Below are positions 27,054 to 39,340 of a DNA stretch of 64,000 nucleotides, piece by piece. How positions within the stretch are numbered: the first letter of the stretch is position 1; the number at the start of each line of letters is the position of its first letter. The translations under genes and the position numbers were made by a program. The stretch covers positions 1,674,001 to 1,738,000 of the forward strand of contig VSJF01000006.1 of assembly GCA_009739215.1 (NCBI GenBank). The letters run 5' to 3'. The notes under the pieces were generated by a model. It had not been told where the DNA came from, ran no database searches, and saw only the letters and a program-made list of their open reading frames with translations. This stretch comes from Floccularia luteovirens. Lineage: Eukaryota; Basidiomycota; Agaricomycetes; Agaricales; Squamanitaceae.

Positions 27054-27387
27054 TGTTGGAAAACCGCGGAGAGGTATAATGATTGGATGATGTGATTTCG
27101 TTGAAGTTCCTCTACGTATCCTTTTCTAGTTGTATGGAAATATAAAAAGAGCGATTAGAATGATCCACCATAGACAAACATAAGCTTTGCATTTACCCAG
27201 AGCGGTTATGTGACTGATTGCATCATCATGCATGAGCTCATTAGTTTCACGTGTAGCACTTTACTTGGCTAAAGCGGATATTTGCACCCTTTACTGTTAC
27301 ATTCCATTCAAAACACCATTCCCGGGTGGGGGTAAGTCGTCTTCTTATCTTCTACATCCACCAACCCTCTTCCTAAACTCTTAAACA

Positions 27388-29407
27388 ATGACCACCGTCA
27401 TTACAAAGGCAGAAGTAAAGACGATGGAACCAAAATCACCTACCACCACAAATTCCAATTCGACTAATGGTCAGAAATCTGGAAAGCACAAGTCCTTCTC
27501 TGGTCCACCTTCTGCACCCACGAGGGCGCTATCCGCCACTTCGTTGCGTGACCGCCTCTCTCGCATGGCGTCTACTCCAAAAGCTGCACTCCGGGCAAAC
27601 ATAAAGTACGCTTATTGTACAACTTTTATCAAGGTTTCTAAACTAAATCTTGCATTTTTTTTAGTTTTGTCCCAGCAAAGATTCCTAGAAGGAGGAGGTT
27701 ACAGATGCTTGTGGTTGCATCATGGTCTATGGTGATTGTCTTGTTGCCGACTTCCTTCATTTTTCTGTGGTACGTTCAACATTTGTCTCGTTTTCTGGAT
27801 ACATTGACACCCGGGGTCGGATATCCTCGATTACGGTGTTATTTCTTCTTCAATCTTCTTGACTGCATGAAACTGCATTGACTCTTTCCTTTTTGTGACA
27901 GCTCTTTTCCAGCATTATGGCCTGCACTTTTTGTATACTACTTGTGGATATTGCTGGATAATAAAGCAGAACATGGAGGTCGTATGAGCATGTGGTTTCG
28001 TGAACTTGCTTATTGGAAATATTTCGCCGGTTATTACCCTGCTTCGTGCGTCCTCTGTCTTTATGTTTTCGTGTGCGTGTATTGATCAAGCATATATTCT
28101 ATGGACGATAGAATCAAGAAAGTGAGTCGAAATAGATGGCCCTGTGCGATAGGATATGTATTTATGTATCTTAGGAAGTCGAATTGCCTGCGGATCGTCC
28201 CTATGTGTTTGGATATCACCCTCATGGTATATGTGTACTCCTACTTAATGCATCTGATGGCTAACATATTCCTGCAGGTATCATTGGAATGTACGTTTTC
28301 TGTGCTTGTCTATCAAGCTGATGTTCACATCAAGTAATTCAGAGGTGCTCTGGCAACAATTGCAACTGAGGGTAGGTGGAATTTCTTATTATTCAGTCAT
28401 TATATGCGCTTATATTTGGTCACTTCAGCGACTGGATTCTCTGCCACATTCCCTGGAATAAAGCCACACCTCCTTACTCTTAATACAAATTTCAGATTAC
28501 CCTTCTATCGGGACATACTACTAGCACTTGGTGTTTGTAGTGTGAGCAAAAAGTCATGCTCCAATATACTCACCTCTGGACCCGGGATGGCTATCGCGAT
28601 TGTTGTTGGTGGAGCAGCAGAGAGTTTGAGTGCCCGTCCCGGAACCGCGGACCTAACCCTGCGTAAGCGGTAAGTGGATATGTCTCAGGCAACTTACGTT
28701 GATTGATCTATTGATCTTAGGTTAGGTTTCATAAAGATTGCCATCACACATGGGTTAGTCGGAAATTTTTTTTCGATAGCTCATGGCGCCATAAACTCAT
28801 TTCACATGATATCGCCTTTTGTAGTGCCGACCTAGTACCCGTGTTTTCATTTGGCGAGAATGATGTTAGTTCTTGATTCTCTTCTCTGATCCGAAGATGT
28901 AATCTGGAGTATGCTTTGTAGATTTTCCAACAGATGCCGAATGAAAAGGGAACTACCACATATGCTATTCAAAGAAGATTCCAGGCCGTGTTTGGGTTTA
29001 CGTTACCTCTTTTCCATGGTCGGGGACTTTTGAATTGTAAGTCTCATTCATCTGCGCTAAATACTTGAATCCTAGTACTGATACCTATCATGTAGACAAT
29101 TTAGGTTTAATGCCATATCGGAGGAGGATAGTCGCTGTCGGTAAGTACCGACTTTTTTGTCCAGAATCAAAATGAGATTTTTATACTGCTTTTGATCAGT
29201 CGGAAGGCCGATCCATGTGGAAAAAAATGATAAACCTAGTTTGGAAGATGTGATGCGCGTACAGAAATTGTATATCGAAGAACTGACTCGGTATGATCTT
29301 TCTTTTTGCTTTTTTGGGCAACCACTAATGCGATATGTAGGATTTGGGACACGTACAAAGATGACTTTGCCAAGTATAGAAAGAGCGAATTGAGACTCGT
29401 CGATTGA
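27388..29407 (+). CDS. diacylglycerol O-acyltransferase type 2 (DGAT2/Dga1)
   Basis: Fourteen exons (27388-27605, 27665-27769, 27902-28045, 28112-28121, 28175-28226, 28278-28290, 28343-28371, 28429-28669, 28721-28753, 28825-28864, 28922-29036, 29096-29140, 29200-29290, 29341-29407) give an open 400-residue protein. After a polar Ser/Thr-rich N-terminus (about 1-75) come two membrane helices (about 88-130). Then follow YVFGYHPHG with the catalytic HPHG, ATGFSATFPGI, VVGGAAESLSARPG, RLGFIKIAITHGADLVPVFS and GRPIHV. These are the defining DGAT2 motifs. The enzyme joins acyl-CoA to diacylglycerol, making storage triacylglycerol at the ER and lipid droplet. Exons 4 and 6 are micro-exons of 10 and 13 nt that are needed to restore YYPASIKKEVEL and HPHGIIGIGAL. 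Confidence 0.95.
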
Positions 29408-29800
29408 TGAGTAGTTGTGGTTATGAACATGTATAAAAATTCTTTGGGGCGTACCTGAGTATAATCTCAATTTACGCACATAAATAGGGTGGTTTGCATT
29501 CAGTCCTGCCATGTATAGTGGAAGAGGAAGATAGATGATTGCATTGCTTTGAGTCCGTCCACCATGTACACGCTTTTGCCCCTTCACTCAATGAAAGGGA
29601 ATTCGCAAATTTTTATTATTAGTACTTTAACCCAGGTGTTTGTACATACAAGTAATTCCACATCTGCATTTTGTACATGCGTGCTCATCAGATGATTGGT
29701 ATATGGTATATTTTATGAATCTAGTATATATCAATCTACATTCAGGTCTGCCCAATAAATACCAATTGATGGCCAGCTCTTCACAAACCTTGCTCGTTTA

Positions 29801-30894
29801 TTAATTCCCGCGAGTGCGACCGTGCACTATATCCCTCGCACGTTGACCTGGATCACATTTTTTAAGTTGATCATAATCATACCATACCAGTTCTTCTGTA
29901 GAGTGCGCGACAAATGCCTGCTGTGCCAGAGAGAATATAGAAGATGTTACTTGGAAGGTTGAGTTGTCTATTGGTCTCTGCGAATCGGACACTGAGGAAG
30001 AGTAAGATGGGTGTGGTAACGGCCGGTATCCAATCAAGAGCTGTGTAGTTTAGTCACTAGCATCAGAGATGATTCGGTTGAAGAAAACGAAAGAGAAGAA
30101 ACTAAACTGAGTCAGGGAATGTTACAGGGCGACGGAACTTGAACATTTGATAGATTTGAGAATGAAAGAGATGCCTTGGCCATTGAGCATGGCTTGTGAT
30201 TTTTCTGGTCCGCCGAGTTCATTACCAATGGATGTCATCCATTTTATACGTGCCTAAATAGACGGTTAGAATTGGGATTGGAGAAGGGATATAATGGGTA
30301 CGAACAGATTCGAAATATCGCACTATTAAGAAAATTTGGAGTTAAAAATAATAACGATGTGTGGTATGGCGATAAAATACCATATTTCACATTATTCACA
30401 TGCCTAAAATAGTCGAAGTGAGTTAATAGTGCATCAAAGAAGGAGCAGTATAAAACCCAAAATGCTGTATGACGTACTGGAACGAGTCGTGGTCACCCCA
30501 GACAACCTGTTGCTCCCAGAAAGATGCCGGGTCTAAACCTTCGCTTATCAGCTTCGCGCGTGCAGATGCGAGAAGATGTATGGATGTGGAAGGTTCGGAG
30601 AGGGTTGCTGTTGAGAGATCCGCATGTTGGGAGGTTTGAAGCGTGTAGTCATCGGGTGAAGCAGGTCCCTGTGTTCCTGGGGGAATGTGGAATGGCGAGG
30701 TGGGGTCACGGAAAGCTGCTTGGAGAGCCTGTAGCTGTGTTAGGGCTATATGGAAGTTATGTGGTTTATGTACACACTGATATGGTGGAGGATTTGTACC
30801 TAGATTGTACCACCCTGCCTATTGTATAGTTTGAGACAGTAGATGTTGTACGCGGAAGAGATAACAGGCGTTTTGATAACATAGTGCTTTTCAT
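29801..30894 (-). CDS. hotdog-fold acyl-CoA thioesterase-like protein, probably mitochondrial
   Basis: Minus-strand exons 30778-30894, 30478-30734, 30381-30403, 30306-30322, 30108-30253 and 29801-30040. The N-terminus (MKSTMLSKRLLSLPRTTS) is Arg/Ser-rich without acidic residues, like a mitochondrial presequence. A loosely ordered segment follows. Then comes the 4HBT/hotdog signature WGDHDSFQHVNNVKYVRYFE and SARIKWM, where the Asp-x-Asp and HVNN are the usual active-site region. Later pieces are GISFILKSIK, FRRPVTFPD, LLIGYRP and ELVWYDYD. Proteins of this type hydrolyse acyl-CoA or acyl-ACP thioesters; the substrate is unknown. Near 30137-30146 the frame of KSIKCS does not continue into FRRPVTFPD: two extra bases or one missing base would fix it. 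Convergent with DGAT2. Confidence 0.75.
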
Positions 30895-31770
30895 ACCCTC
30901 GCCAGAATAAATTTCTTCTGACAATTTTGGTATGCACGTGACTTTTGATTTGCTAGCGGGATTTCGCGGTCCGATTTAGACTGGCTCGAGCTAACTGTGA
31001 AGGGGTCAAGTTGGTTTTTTTTCTCGCTTGGTCACATCATTCATCCTTGCTTCACAACAGAATTGTCCTCCAAACAGTTTTCTCTCGTAGATATGCTGGT
31101 CTCACATTTTTTAGCCGTTGTGTTACTGCAATCTGGCTGGTGTTCTAAATGCGCTTCGAATGCCCCTTACTGTATGAACAGAATCTTGTTGTACCGGAAT
31201 TGTGCTTCGTCAACGTACCGTCATCGCATAATGCACCAAACTTGGCAGGAACCCCTTAAATGCTGGCTGGTATCTGGGCTGTCTCTATTTCCTGTGTATC
31301 TCTCAGTCTAGGTTTCTGTGACTCGGTTGTCACTTAGTATCAGAGATCGCTTCACGTTGTATGCTTAAAACATTGACTTACTAATGACTGGGAATACTGC
31401 TCTGTATGGGATTAACGCTCCTTTTTCTGAGAAATGAATGGCTGTTCTTGATCCAAAACGCGCATATATCTACCCTATAGGAGCATATATGAACTTTGCC
31501 AACCCCCCCCGCGGCTGACATTTTCTGACGCGTTAACGATCGGTCCTATAATACAAACCAACCCAAACATCTCCCCGCCGTATATAAAGCTTCCTGCTCT
31601 TTAAGTCTCGCCCCCATTCCTTTCTCTCCCAACTTTCATCTTCTTTGATCCTGGTGATCACTTAAATATTTTCACTTCAACTTTAGCGACAGGACTCGCC
31701 TTACATTGCACATATTTTCCACATCTATACCTCCACTCTCTCAAAGAAAAACAATTATAAAACACCAGCC
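30895..31770. other. intergenic; promoter of the secreted-protein gene
   Basis: No coding sequence recognised. A C/G tract (aacccccccccgcgg at about 31499-31513), a TATA-like site at 31581-31589 and C/T-rich leader sequence precede the ATG at 31771. The left 200 bp also serve the divergent thioesterase gene. Confidence 0.5.
31581..31589 (+). promoter_or_regulatory. TATA-like element
   Basis: tatataaag lies 190 bp upstream of the ATG at 31771 and is followed by a C/T-rich tract, a layout common in strongly expressed fungal genes. The transcription start is not known. Confidence 0.45.
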
Positions 31771-33263
31771 ATGTTCGCCTTTACTTCTCGCTTTACACTA
31801 CTCGCTGCGTTTTGCTGTCTTGCGGCCATCTCACAATCTCCTTCCACTAACGCTGTTGTCGTTGAGCGACACTCGGGAGCTAAGTCGCACATGAAAGATA
31901 ATAGTGTTGCGGCCGGTGCCAGACACCATGACCCGAAGTCTCCCACCGCCCTCCCAGCGCCAATGGCGATTAAGGATTCGGTTACGAGAGTTGGCCATGA
32001 GAAAGATGTGAAGCAAGGCCATCACAAGCATGGTGCAGTAAGTCTTATTTTTCGCGATAGTACCGTCTATGAATGGATGACTTGATATTAACTGCAGAGA
32101 CACCCACTTGAGCCCAGCACGGGGACCGTCAAGAATATGATTAGCCATTCCAGTAGACATGAAAAAGAAATAATCATTGAAGATCCGCTGTTTGTTTACG
32201 GCACCCCGTTTAGGCACTTTCATGAGCACATGCACATAGAAGGTCTATCCCTCCGTTCGGTGAAGCCATCTACCACTATAAGCACTCGCCAGGAACCCAA
32301 TGAGGAAGGCACATTGCAAGGAACCAAAGGCAATATTGCAGTCATGGTATGACATCTTTTAATTATTTGTGTATCCATTCAGACCCACTCTCACACCGTC
32401 AGAGCAATAATGTGAATGGGAACTCCACGCAGATCGGTTCACTATGCATCAAAGCCAATGAAACCACTATAGACATATGCGAAAGGGATTCGACGTCATT
32501 CCAAATGATGTTGGTGCAATCTATCAGCGATTACACGTATCTTATGCACCTGTCCCCCGCGGATAACGAATGCATCGCCTTCGAGGATGACCCCAGCAAG
32601 CTTGAGCCTATGTCTACCGAAACATGCAATAATGGTACTTCGAATGGCAGCGGCAGAAGTCAAATGTTCGAATATAATGGTAAAACACGGGAAGTTCATC
32701 CCGCTCGATTCAACAACCAGACAACTACGTCCAGTGCAGCTGATTCTCAACAAACGAGCACCAATGTTTCTGAACGAAGGGATTCAAACGACAGCCCCAC
32801 GAATGTAACCCTCGTATTCGTTCCAACTGGCCAAGTGAGTGTCGAAGATGTTAACTCTGGATCAGCAACAACGGCCACCTTTACAGAAACTATCACTACA
32901 ACGGTGACTATTTCGTCGACTTCAATGACTGGATCATCGAGCACGGCAGTACCCGCAGGCTCGTTGGCCGTGCTTGATGTCGAGATTGTTGGACCGAGCT
33001 CTTCCACACAGATGACATCTTCGACTTCCATGGTGTCTCCTACATCCCTGATTTCTTCCAGCTCGAGCACTGCCTCTAGTACAGCTGTGGATGGTGTTTC
33101 CATTGCATCACAAATTGCTGCCTCCAATTCTGCCTCGTCTTCAACGGTTGATTCTAGTTCCGCCGTGCCATCCTCGACGAGGTTGGCTACCGTGGCTCAG
33201 AGAGCAGTTGGTACAGAGACACACGACGGCACTGAGTCAAATCAGTGGATGTTCAAAGTGTGA
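31771..33263 (+). CDS. secreted Ser/Thr-rich protein of unknown function
   Basis: Three exons (31771-32037, 32098-32346, 32403-33263) give 458 residues. A signal peptide is clear: FTLLAAFCCLAAIS after MFAFTSR, with likely cleavage near residues 25-30. Then come a His/Lys-rich region (about 35-90), a middle segment with several N-glycosylation sequons and a few Cys (SLCIKANETTIDICERD), and a long low-complexity Ser/Thr/Ala region (about 300-440) expected to be O-mannosylated. No catalytic domain is recognised, and the C-terminus (QWMFKV) is not a convincing GPI signal. A cell-wall or extracellular role is inference from composition. It sits head-to-tail with the single-pass membrane protein at 33604. 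Confidence 0.7.
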
Positions 33264-33603
33264 GGTAGTAAGTTCTAGTAGCCTGTCATTTGTCGCACAT
33301 TGCTGTTGAATTTGAATGGAGTTTTTTAATTGAGCAGGCACAGGGAATCTAAATTTATCCAAAGCAGGTACGTCCTTGCACGTGGGAGTGGACTGATGTG
33401 TACAAAGACCATGTGGTTGATAATTGGTGTATTTATGCCATGTCACATCTGTAACCAGTAACATTCCCACCTTACCTTTTTATTTGCTTGTATTCTCCCT
33501 CCAAGGTTTCTTACCTGGTCGGTCATCCAACTCTGTTTTTCGTTCTGCTGAGCTTTGCGAGGCACCACATTCCTTTCTCCGTCATTCTTTTACATCAAAC
33601 ACA

Positions 33604-35837
33604 ATGACCCTGCACAATGTACGACACAGACGCGCAGTCGCGGCAGTGAATCTTCGTCGTCAAGGAAATGGGATTAACCATCGTTTAGATCCTACCCCAA
33701 CTGACTCTGCAGACTTGCCAGATGATACGGACCATTTTGGACTGCCTGTTGCCATTCCCGACAATTGTAAGTGTTTAATTTACTTTTACTTACTGAGCTT
33801 GCGGCAAGATCCAAGCGCTATTAAGCACTTAATGTTCCTACTTTAATTAACCAACCTTTTATTCAGTTCCTCCACCTGGGGCGGGAGGTAATCCTTTTGC
33901 GGATGCAGGAACCACTAGTATTGGACCAACATCCACTCCGACTCCCGCTGTTCCTACACGAATCGTCCCTAACCTTCCAACTGAAGCAACTACCTCATCC
34001 CCTCTTGTGATAGCATCCAGTCCAACAACTGTTACAACCTCAACCTCTACTTCAACCTCAGCATTAGTTTCAGTTTCGGCTCAACCTCCACCACCAACGA
34101 CAACCTCAGCTAACCCTCAGGTAAACAGAAATTTTTATTGAATACATCAAGCACTCATTGATGATTCTTTGATCGTTCACTATTTCAGGTAACTCCTCCT
34201 GTCAGCTTTGTCACGCAGCCTTCGACCGCTATTGTCACCAATTCATCAACAAACCGTCCTTTGGCCGCCTCTTCCGTCACGAGCTCAACCTCAAGTGCTA
34301 CCCCAACTGGTACCAGTAGTGGGGTAAGCACTGGTGTTAGTTGTTGGCGGAATTGGTGCAGGAATTGTTGCTGTTGCAGTGATTGGATTTGCGATCGCAT
34401 ATTTTATGGTAAGACCTTATCAAACGCACCTCCAATTGAATTTGTAACAATCACTCACTCGCTACATTCAGCGTCGTGCCCGTAAACAGGCTCCCGAAGA
34501 CGACAGTAACTTGTTTAACCCCAGAGACTTCCGAAGGTCAGCTATGCTAATGCCGGATGATCATGCACATGAGGATATGTCTCGAGGCTTTAATCCACGT
34601 CCTCCTACTATGATCGAACGTAGACTAGCATCTCCTGCACCTACATTTGGTACTCAGTATGGTGCACCACAAGGCCAAGCTATGTATGGTGATGGCTCTG
34701 GTGGATACAGTGATAATTATGCAGGATATGGACAATCAGGATACCCATCACACTCTCCTGGACAAGTTATGGGAAATGTACAACCACATCATCCCATGAT
34801 GCCTCCAAGTGCCTATGGCCAATCACCTTTTTCACCTATTTCGCCTGATTCACCAAATTTCGGACATTATAATGGTGACCCTGTATACCCAGGTAATAGT
34901 TTGATGAGACAGCCTTCCAACGGTGTTGAATTGACGAGGCAAAATTCCGGACCGTCTTGGGAGCAACATCCACAGGTTGGCGGAAGTACAGCAGCTGTGT
35001 ACCACGATTTCAACCAGACGTTCGAGAAGTGTTAGCCCCTCTGCTCAAAATGCGCATAGTCCAACCAACATTTACAGTCAAAATGGACCTACGCAGTCTC
35101 AGACAGACTATCTTGATCTAGACAGGTCAAGTGTGTCGCCATTCCAAGCCGCTCAGTATGCAGAGATTTCAAAGCAGCTTAACACGGAACCACCCCATAC
35201 TTTGGCCATGTCACCGCAAGATGATAATTACGCAGGCAATCCGCCTGTTCCTTCCAAGGATGCCGTTTCGCCATTTGCTGACCCCGAGCAACAGTCTTGG
35301 AGTCTTCATCAAGTCTCCAGTCCCGTCATTCAAAATGTCAACCCTATAAGCGGAAACCTCTCCAATGCTACCACAAGGCCAACATCGTCAGACTCGATGG
35401 CCCAAGGCTTCGAATTCCCCGCACCGCCACCACCAATCAGCGAGTTTACTTCCAGGTATCGCGTCAATTCGAATCCGCCAAAGCTGCCTGAGTTTCACCT
35501 CGAGTCCCGAGCTTCTGTTCAATCGTCCTTTAGCAGTACACAGGGACACAATCATCCTACTCGACAGGAACCCAGTCCAAGCCCGTTATCTAATAATGCG
35601 GTAGTGGTGGATAGCCCTCCTGCTGCGCACTTCTTTGGGGCGACACCCGTCGCAGCACAAAACAACGATCTAGATCACAAGGACGGAAGTTATCACGAAA
35701 CTGCACCTACTATTAATCCTAGTGCGGGGCATGCCATTGACAGTGCTCCACAACACAGCCACAACCAAGATACAGCTGAAGGAGGGAAGCGTCCAAACAC
35801 CGTATACGATGATCTTGATGCATATGGTGGTATATAA
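33604..35837 (+). CDS. single-pass membrane protein with Ser/Thr-rich ectodomain and DAYGGI tail (paralog 1)
   Basis: Exon 1 33604-33766 and exon 2 33867-34120 code for a basic N-terminus (VRHRRAVAAVNLRRQ) and a Pro/Thr/Ser-rich stretch. An exon from 34189 leads to the single helix VVGGIGAGIVAVAVIGFAIA, which ends at 34408, and 34472 onward gives the stop-transfer RRARKQ and a long Tyr/Gly/Pro/Ser-rich tail. Two frame changes are best explained by short introns: 46 bp before the helix (gtgcta to ttag near 34294-34339) and 61 bp at 34999-35059. The protein ends YDDLDAYGGI. Topology suggests an outside Ser/Thr stalk and a cytoplasmic tail, like fungal wall-stress-sensor-type proteins, but there is no clear signal peptide or WSC domain. 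Function unknown; paralog of the gene at 43537-45110. Confidence 0.7.
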
Positions 35838-36632
35838 TAACGTCTGCCTCCCATCCCATTCTCGACAGCTTCACACATGAAAATTTAAACATTCCATCTG
35901 TCTGGTCTATTGCATCTTTTCTAGCTCTCAATTACGACTCTCGATTACAATGTAATCAAATGCATCTGAGATGCCCCATTTCCCTTCATTTTTCTGTATT
36001 ACTGTGCTGTTTCAGCTGGTCAAGAGATGGTGCTTGCAGTCTGTACATAAACACATCTACAGCGGTCTGGAACCTGACTTACCTCTGGCTTCTGAGGGGC
36101 ATATCATGTAGGTTTTGCAATATTCCCTTATCATATCTCTCCGCACCGTTTTGTTCTCCTTGGCGAGATAACCCAACGTAGTACTATAACCATCACAAGT
36201 AGCGGCAGGTTGTTCTTTATTCTTAAACATATAGGCTGGCCAGATGAGCATCGACTGACAAGCTGTATATACCCTTCTCGATGTTTTTTGATATAATTCT
36301 TGCTTGCAATTCAATAATACGAAATTCTTTTCGTTAAATGACTGAAACTATTGGAGGACGGAACATTGAACTTCAACCACTATTCAAAATAATCGCAAAA
36401 ACAGTATATATCCTATCCATCTACATAATATATAGTCCTAGCATCACTACACTCTAGATCTCAAAGTACATAAATTATGGAACTGAACCTGGAGGAGAAC
36501 TTAAATATCCATGAACAGTCTCGCCTGACTAACCGGTGCCCAGACCCATATCCGTAGCATGATTTTACGGTTCATCTTCAATTTCCAGATGTTTGAAGTC
36601 CTGGAAGAGTGTCCCGATTTTGACTATAACGA
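35838..36632. other. 3' intergenic region, convergent genes
   Basis: Lies between the stops of the DAYGGI protein (plus) and the DUF3433 gene (minus). It is AT-rich with no recognised coding region and should hold both 3' UTRs. Confidence 0.5.
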
Positions 36633-39340
36633 CTACCACGCGAGATCTTTCTGTTCAATAGCGCCACTATTCCTATCAAGTCGAAATCGTAATCCACCCA
36701 ACTTCTTTCGTAGTGTTTCATCACTATCATGGGGGTGTAGATCCAAGAAAGGAACTGGTTCGCTATTGTCAATTGGGTCATTGGGGGGTCTTTCATGGTT
36801 TATTACTGCGGGTCGAAGAGAAGTAGTTCGTGCAACGATACTGGCGATGCTACCTGGCTTTGCGGGCATGACAATCCGTCTGCGCTGCTTTCGGTGGAGA
36901 ACCTGCACGATTAAGAAAGTTACACCGCTGATTACTAGACAGGAAGTGTATAAGCTAGCAGGAATAGGGCTGTCAGATAAGTGCCAATTAGTTTTTGCGC
37001 AAACTGATCAGAGGGTATAGGACTGACGCAATGAATAGCCGTGGTATGAACATCGTTACTTGGGAGACTATTGGCGGGACTGGCACTTTACTATTGAAAT
37101 ACGTTGATCTTGCTGAGATTGCGAGATGTTGTGTCTGTCATTGTGATATAACGTGAGTTAAAATGAATGTGTGATTCCAAAGATAATATTATACGGGGAC
37201 TTACATATATCCTATTCGTAAGATTTACAAAGCCATCGTTAGTTTGGAAGGCAGAATCAATTCCACTCGGAAGTTGTACTGCAGCTTGAAAGATTGCACC
37301 TGATACAAGCGATTGAACTGCAGAAGCACGTCCCTGAACAGTTGGATCATGATTATCATTTGCATCAAAGATAACACTTTTTTTTCAAATTCAAATGGTT
37401 TGTCAGTCCAGGAATGATAAAGAGAAGATGTGCATATCTCACCTATTAAACACCTGTCCAGACTGTTGGGCTTCGGTGACTGGGTTCTCAAGTTGATAGT
37501 CCCCTAATGACACTAATACCATAAAGTAACTTGTCCGCCAAGCTTACGGATACAGTCGCATTAAAGGCTTTTATGCTTGGTGAGCAAAACACAGCACTGG
37601 CTTCAAAATTGCTGCTCTGCCCTTGTGCCTGAAGGAACCTTCAGATTCGATGAGGGTTAGTTTTGCAGGGCTTCTACACGAGGAAATATTATACCAAAAC
37701 ATGACAGGCTTAAATGTATCATCTGTTGAGGCATAATCGCCAGTGCATGCAACGGTTTGTACACCAAATTGTGAGGCTGACACCTTGTAGTGAGGTGAGA
37801 TTTTTAATTATCGTGCTAGGTGTACAGATCTTACTGAAGGGTCGAATGGGACAACCTGTACGCACCCCTGCTCAGACTTGAACTGAAACGCAGGGCTGTT
37901 AGTGGCAGGTTCGTTGGTCAATATTGGCTTCTCCGCAATGCCGGCACAATTTGAGGCAGTCTGGATTGCTGATGTGTTCAGCACCATGGAGCCGTTCGAT
38001 CCATCAATTTCCGGAAACTTTCAAGTCTATGAGTAAGTGGATCATACACCCTCGAAGGGTAAGAAAACCTACTTCGAAATCAGGCGTGGTCCAACCTCCC
38101 GAAACAAATGGTGGATCCGGCAGACCATACCAGACAGCTGCAGAAACATAGCCAGCAGCAGATGCAAACCCTTTCAGTTGTAATGCATCAGGATCTTGAT
38201 TGATTGGAACAGTTCCGTTTATCGTAACATCTCAAAAACAGATCGGTATATTCAAAGATAGTAAGCGTATGAGGGTATTATATATCCTTACCTGTCGTTT
38301 GCATCTGCGATGTGATCTGAACAATAGAGCTAGCTGAAGGCGGAATTTGATATAGGGGTCATGAATGTGACTTGCGGATGTTGAACGTATTTACTCACTC
38401 AAGGGTACATACATATATGTAACGCAAGCCGTAATCGCAGATAGAAGAATTATTCGGTGTTTAAACTTGTAAGCATAGGGTAGCGTGAGGAACGGGCTAT
38501 ATGTATGTGTAAGAGTGATGCAAGCCTGACACAATATAAAATTTAGTTACCCAAGTTCGACCTATGATGGATGTTGTCAGAAGCAAAGTGACAGTACAGA
38601 TTAATCCCACCTACATAATCCAAGAGTATACTCTCTCCAGCTTTAGCACCTGATCCTTGAGCCATAGCAATGTATGGCTGGATGAAATGTGTCAACGGGA
38701 CTTTATCTAGAAAAGTATACAGATAGTTACCTGATAAGCTCGCAGCTCAAGATCCAGCTCGCGTATCAGGAGGGCGTTAGGTGCAAGAAGACTATGTGTT
38801 TTAAATAATGGATTAGGGCTCTAATAAAAAGCCAACCTACAGGCTGGGAAGAACCGACTGCGGATGTTTTCATCACAACCTGCATAGGAAACAAGCAAGA
38901 ATGGACGCACGGAAAGAAACTGCGAGGATACTATCCCAAGTATATTGCCTTGTGGTATTGTGAAGCCTTTCGTACCGTCAAGCTCAATACCCACTCCGCC
39001 ATGATACTGACATACCATTGTTTCTATTCGAAATAACGAGTAATATGCGTAGTGCAATTCCAAGTGTGATTAGCAAAATAGGTGTTCCGGCTGCCAGCGC
39101 CAGGCGCAATACCAGGGGCACCTGATTGTCTTATAAGCATGGCACAAAGAAATAGAGAAGAAGACTATTCACATAAGATTTCGGGGGTTTCTGGGGAACA
39201 GTGGCTGTCAACGGTGTTGCATAATTCGGTGTAGTGGGATTTTGTCTTAATTGAAAGTTTTCTTGTTTGTATTGTTGAATTTTCTTGAAGGAAAACGGAA
39301 ACATAGGACAACGCAGAGCTATCAAGACCTGCAAATGGTA
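36633..39340 (-). CDS. DUF3433 multi-pass membrane protein
   Basis: Minus strand, stop at 36633; the start is not fixed but lies near or upstream of 39340. An early exon reads PTTPNYATPLTATVPQKPPK, then a helix VPLVLRLALAAGTPILLITL, GFTIPQGNILGIVSSQFLS, RELDLELRAYQ joined to PYIAMAQGSGAKAGESILLD, and SPFLTLPYAYKFKHRIILL. These are typical of the DUF3433 repeat, in which the P-Y-x-x-L/M-A pattern follows each helix pair. A central extracellular-type segment (about 37570-38400) precedes a final helix (KLIGTYLTALFLLAYTLP), a 41-bp intron (about 36896-36936), basic HRKQRRR and the family end motif PGSIASIV with LGGLRFRLDR. Function unknown. Internal exon borders between 37.0 and 38.7 kb were not all resolved. 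Confidence 0.75.

Noticed and set aside
30997..31311. 104-residue plus-strand ORF as a membrane protein gene
   Set aside because: It begins at a non-ATG start, has no resemblance to known families and lies in a promoter region.
34294..34339. Frameshift before the transmembrane helix of DAYGGI paralog 1
   Set aside because: A 46-bp intron (donor gtgcta, acceptor gttag) restores the frame into VVGGIGAGIVAV, so an indel is not required.
34999..35059. Stop codon and frame change in the tail of DAYGGI paralog 1
   Set aside because: A 61-bp intron from gtacca to catag keeps the frame and removes the stop, so I treat it as an intron.
36896..36936. Frameshift near the last helix of the DUF3433 protein
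   Set aside because: A 41-bp intron starting gtctag and ending cgtgcag joins the helix to the basic HRKQRRR segment in frame.
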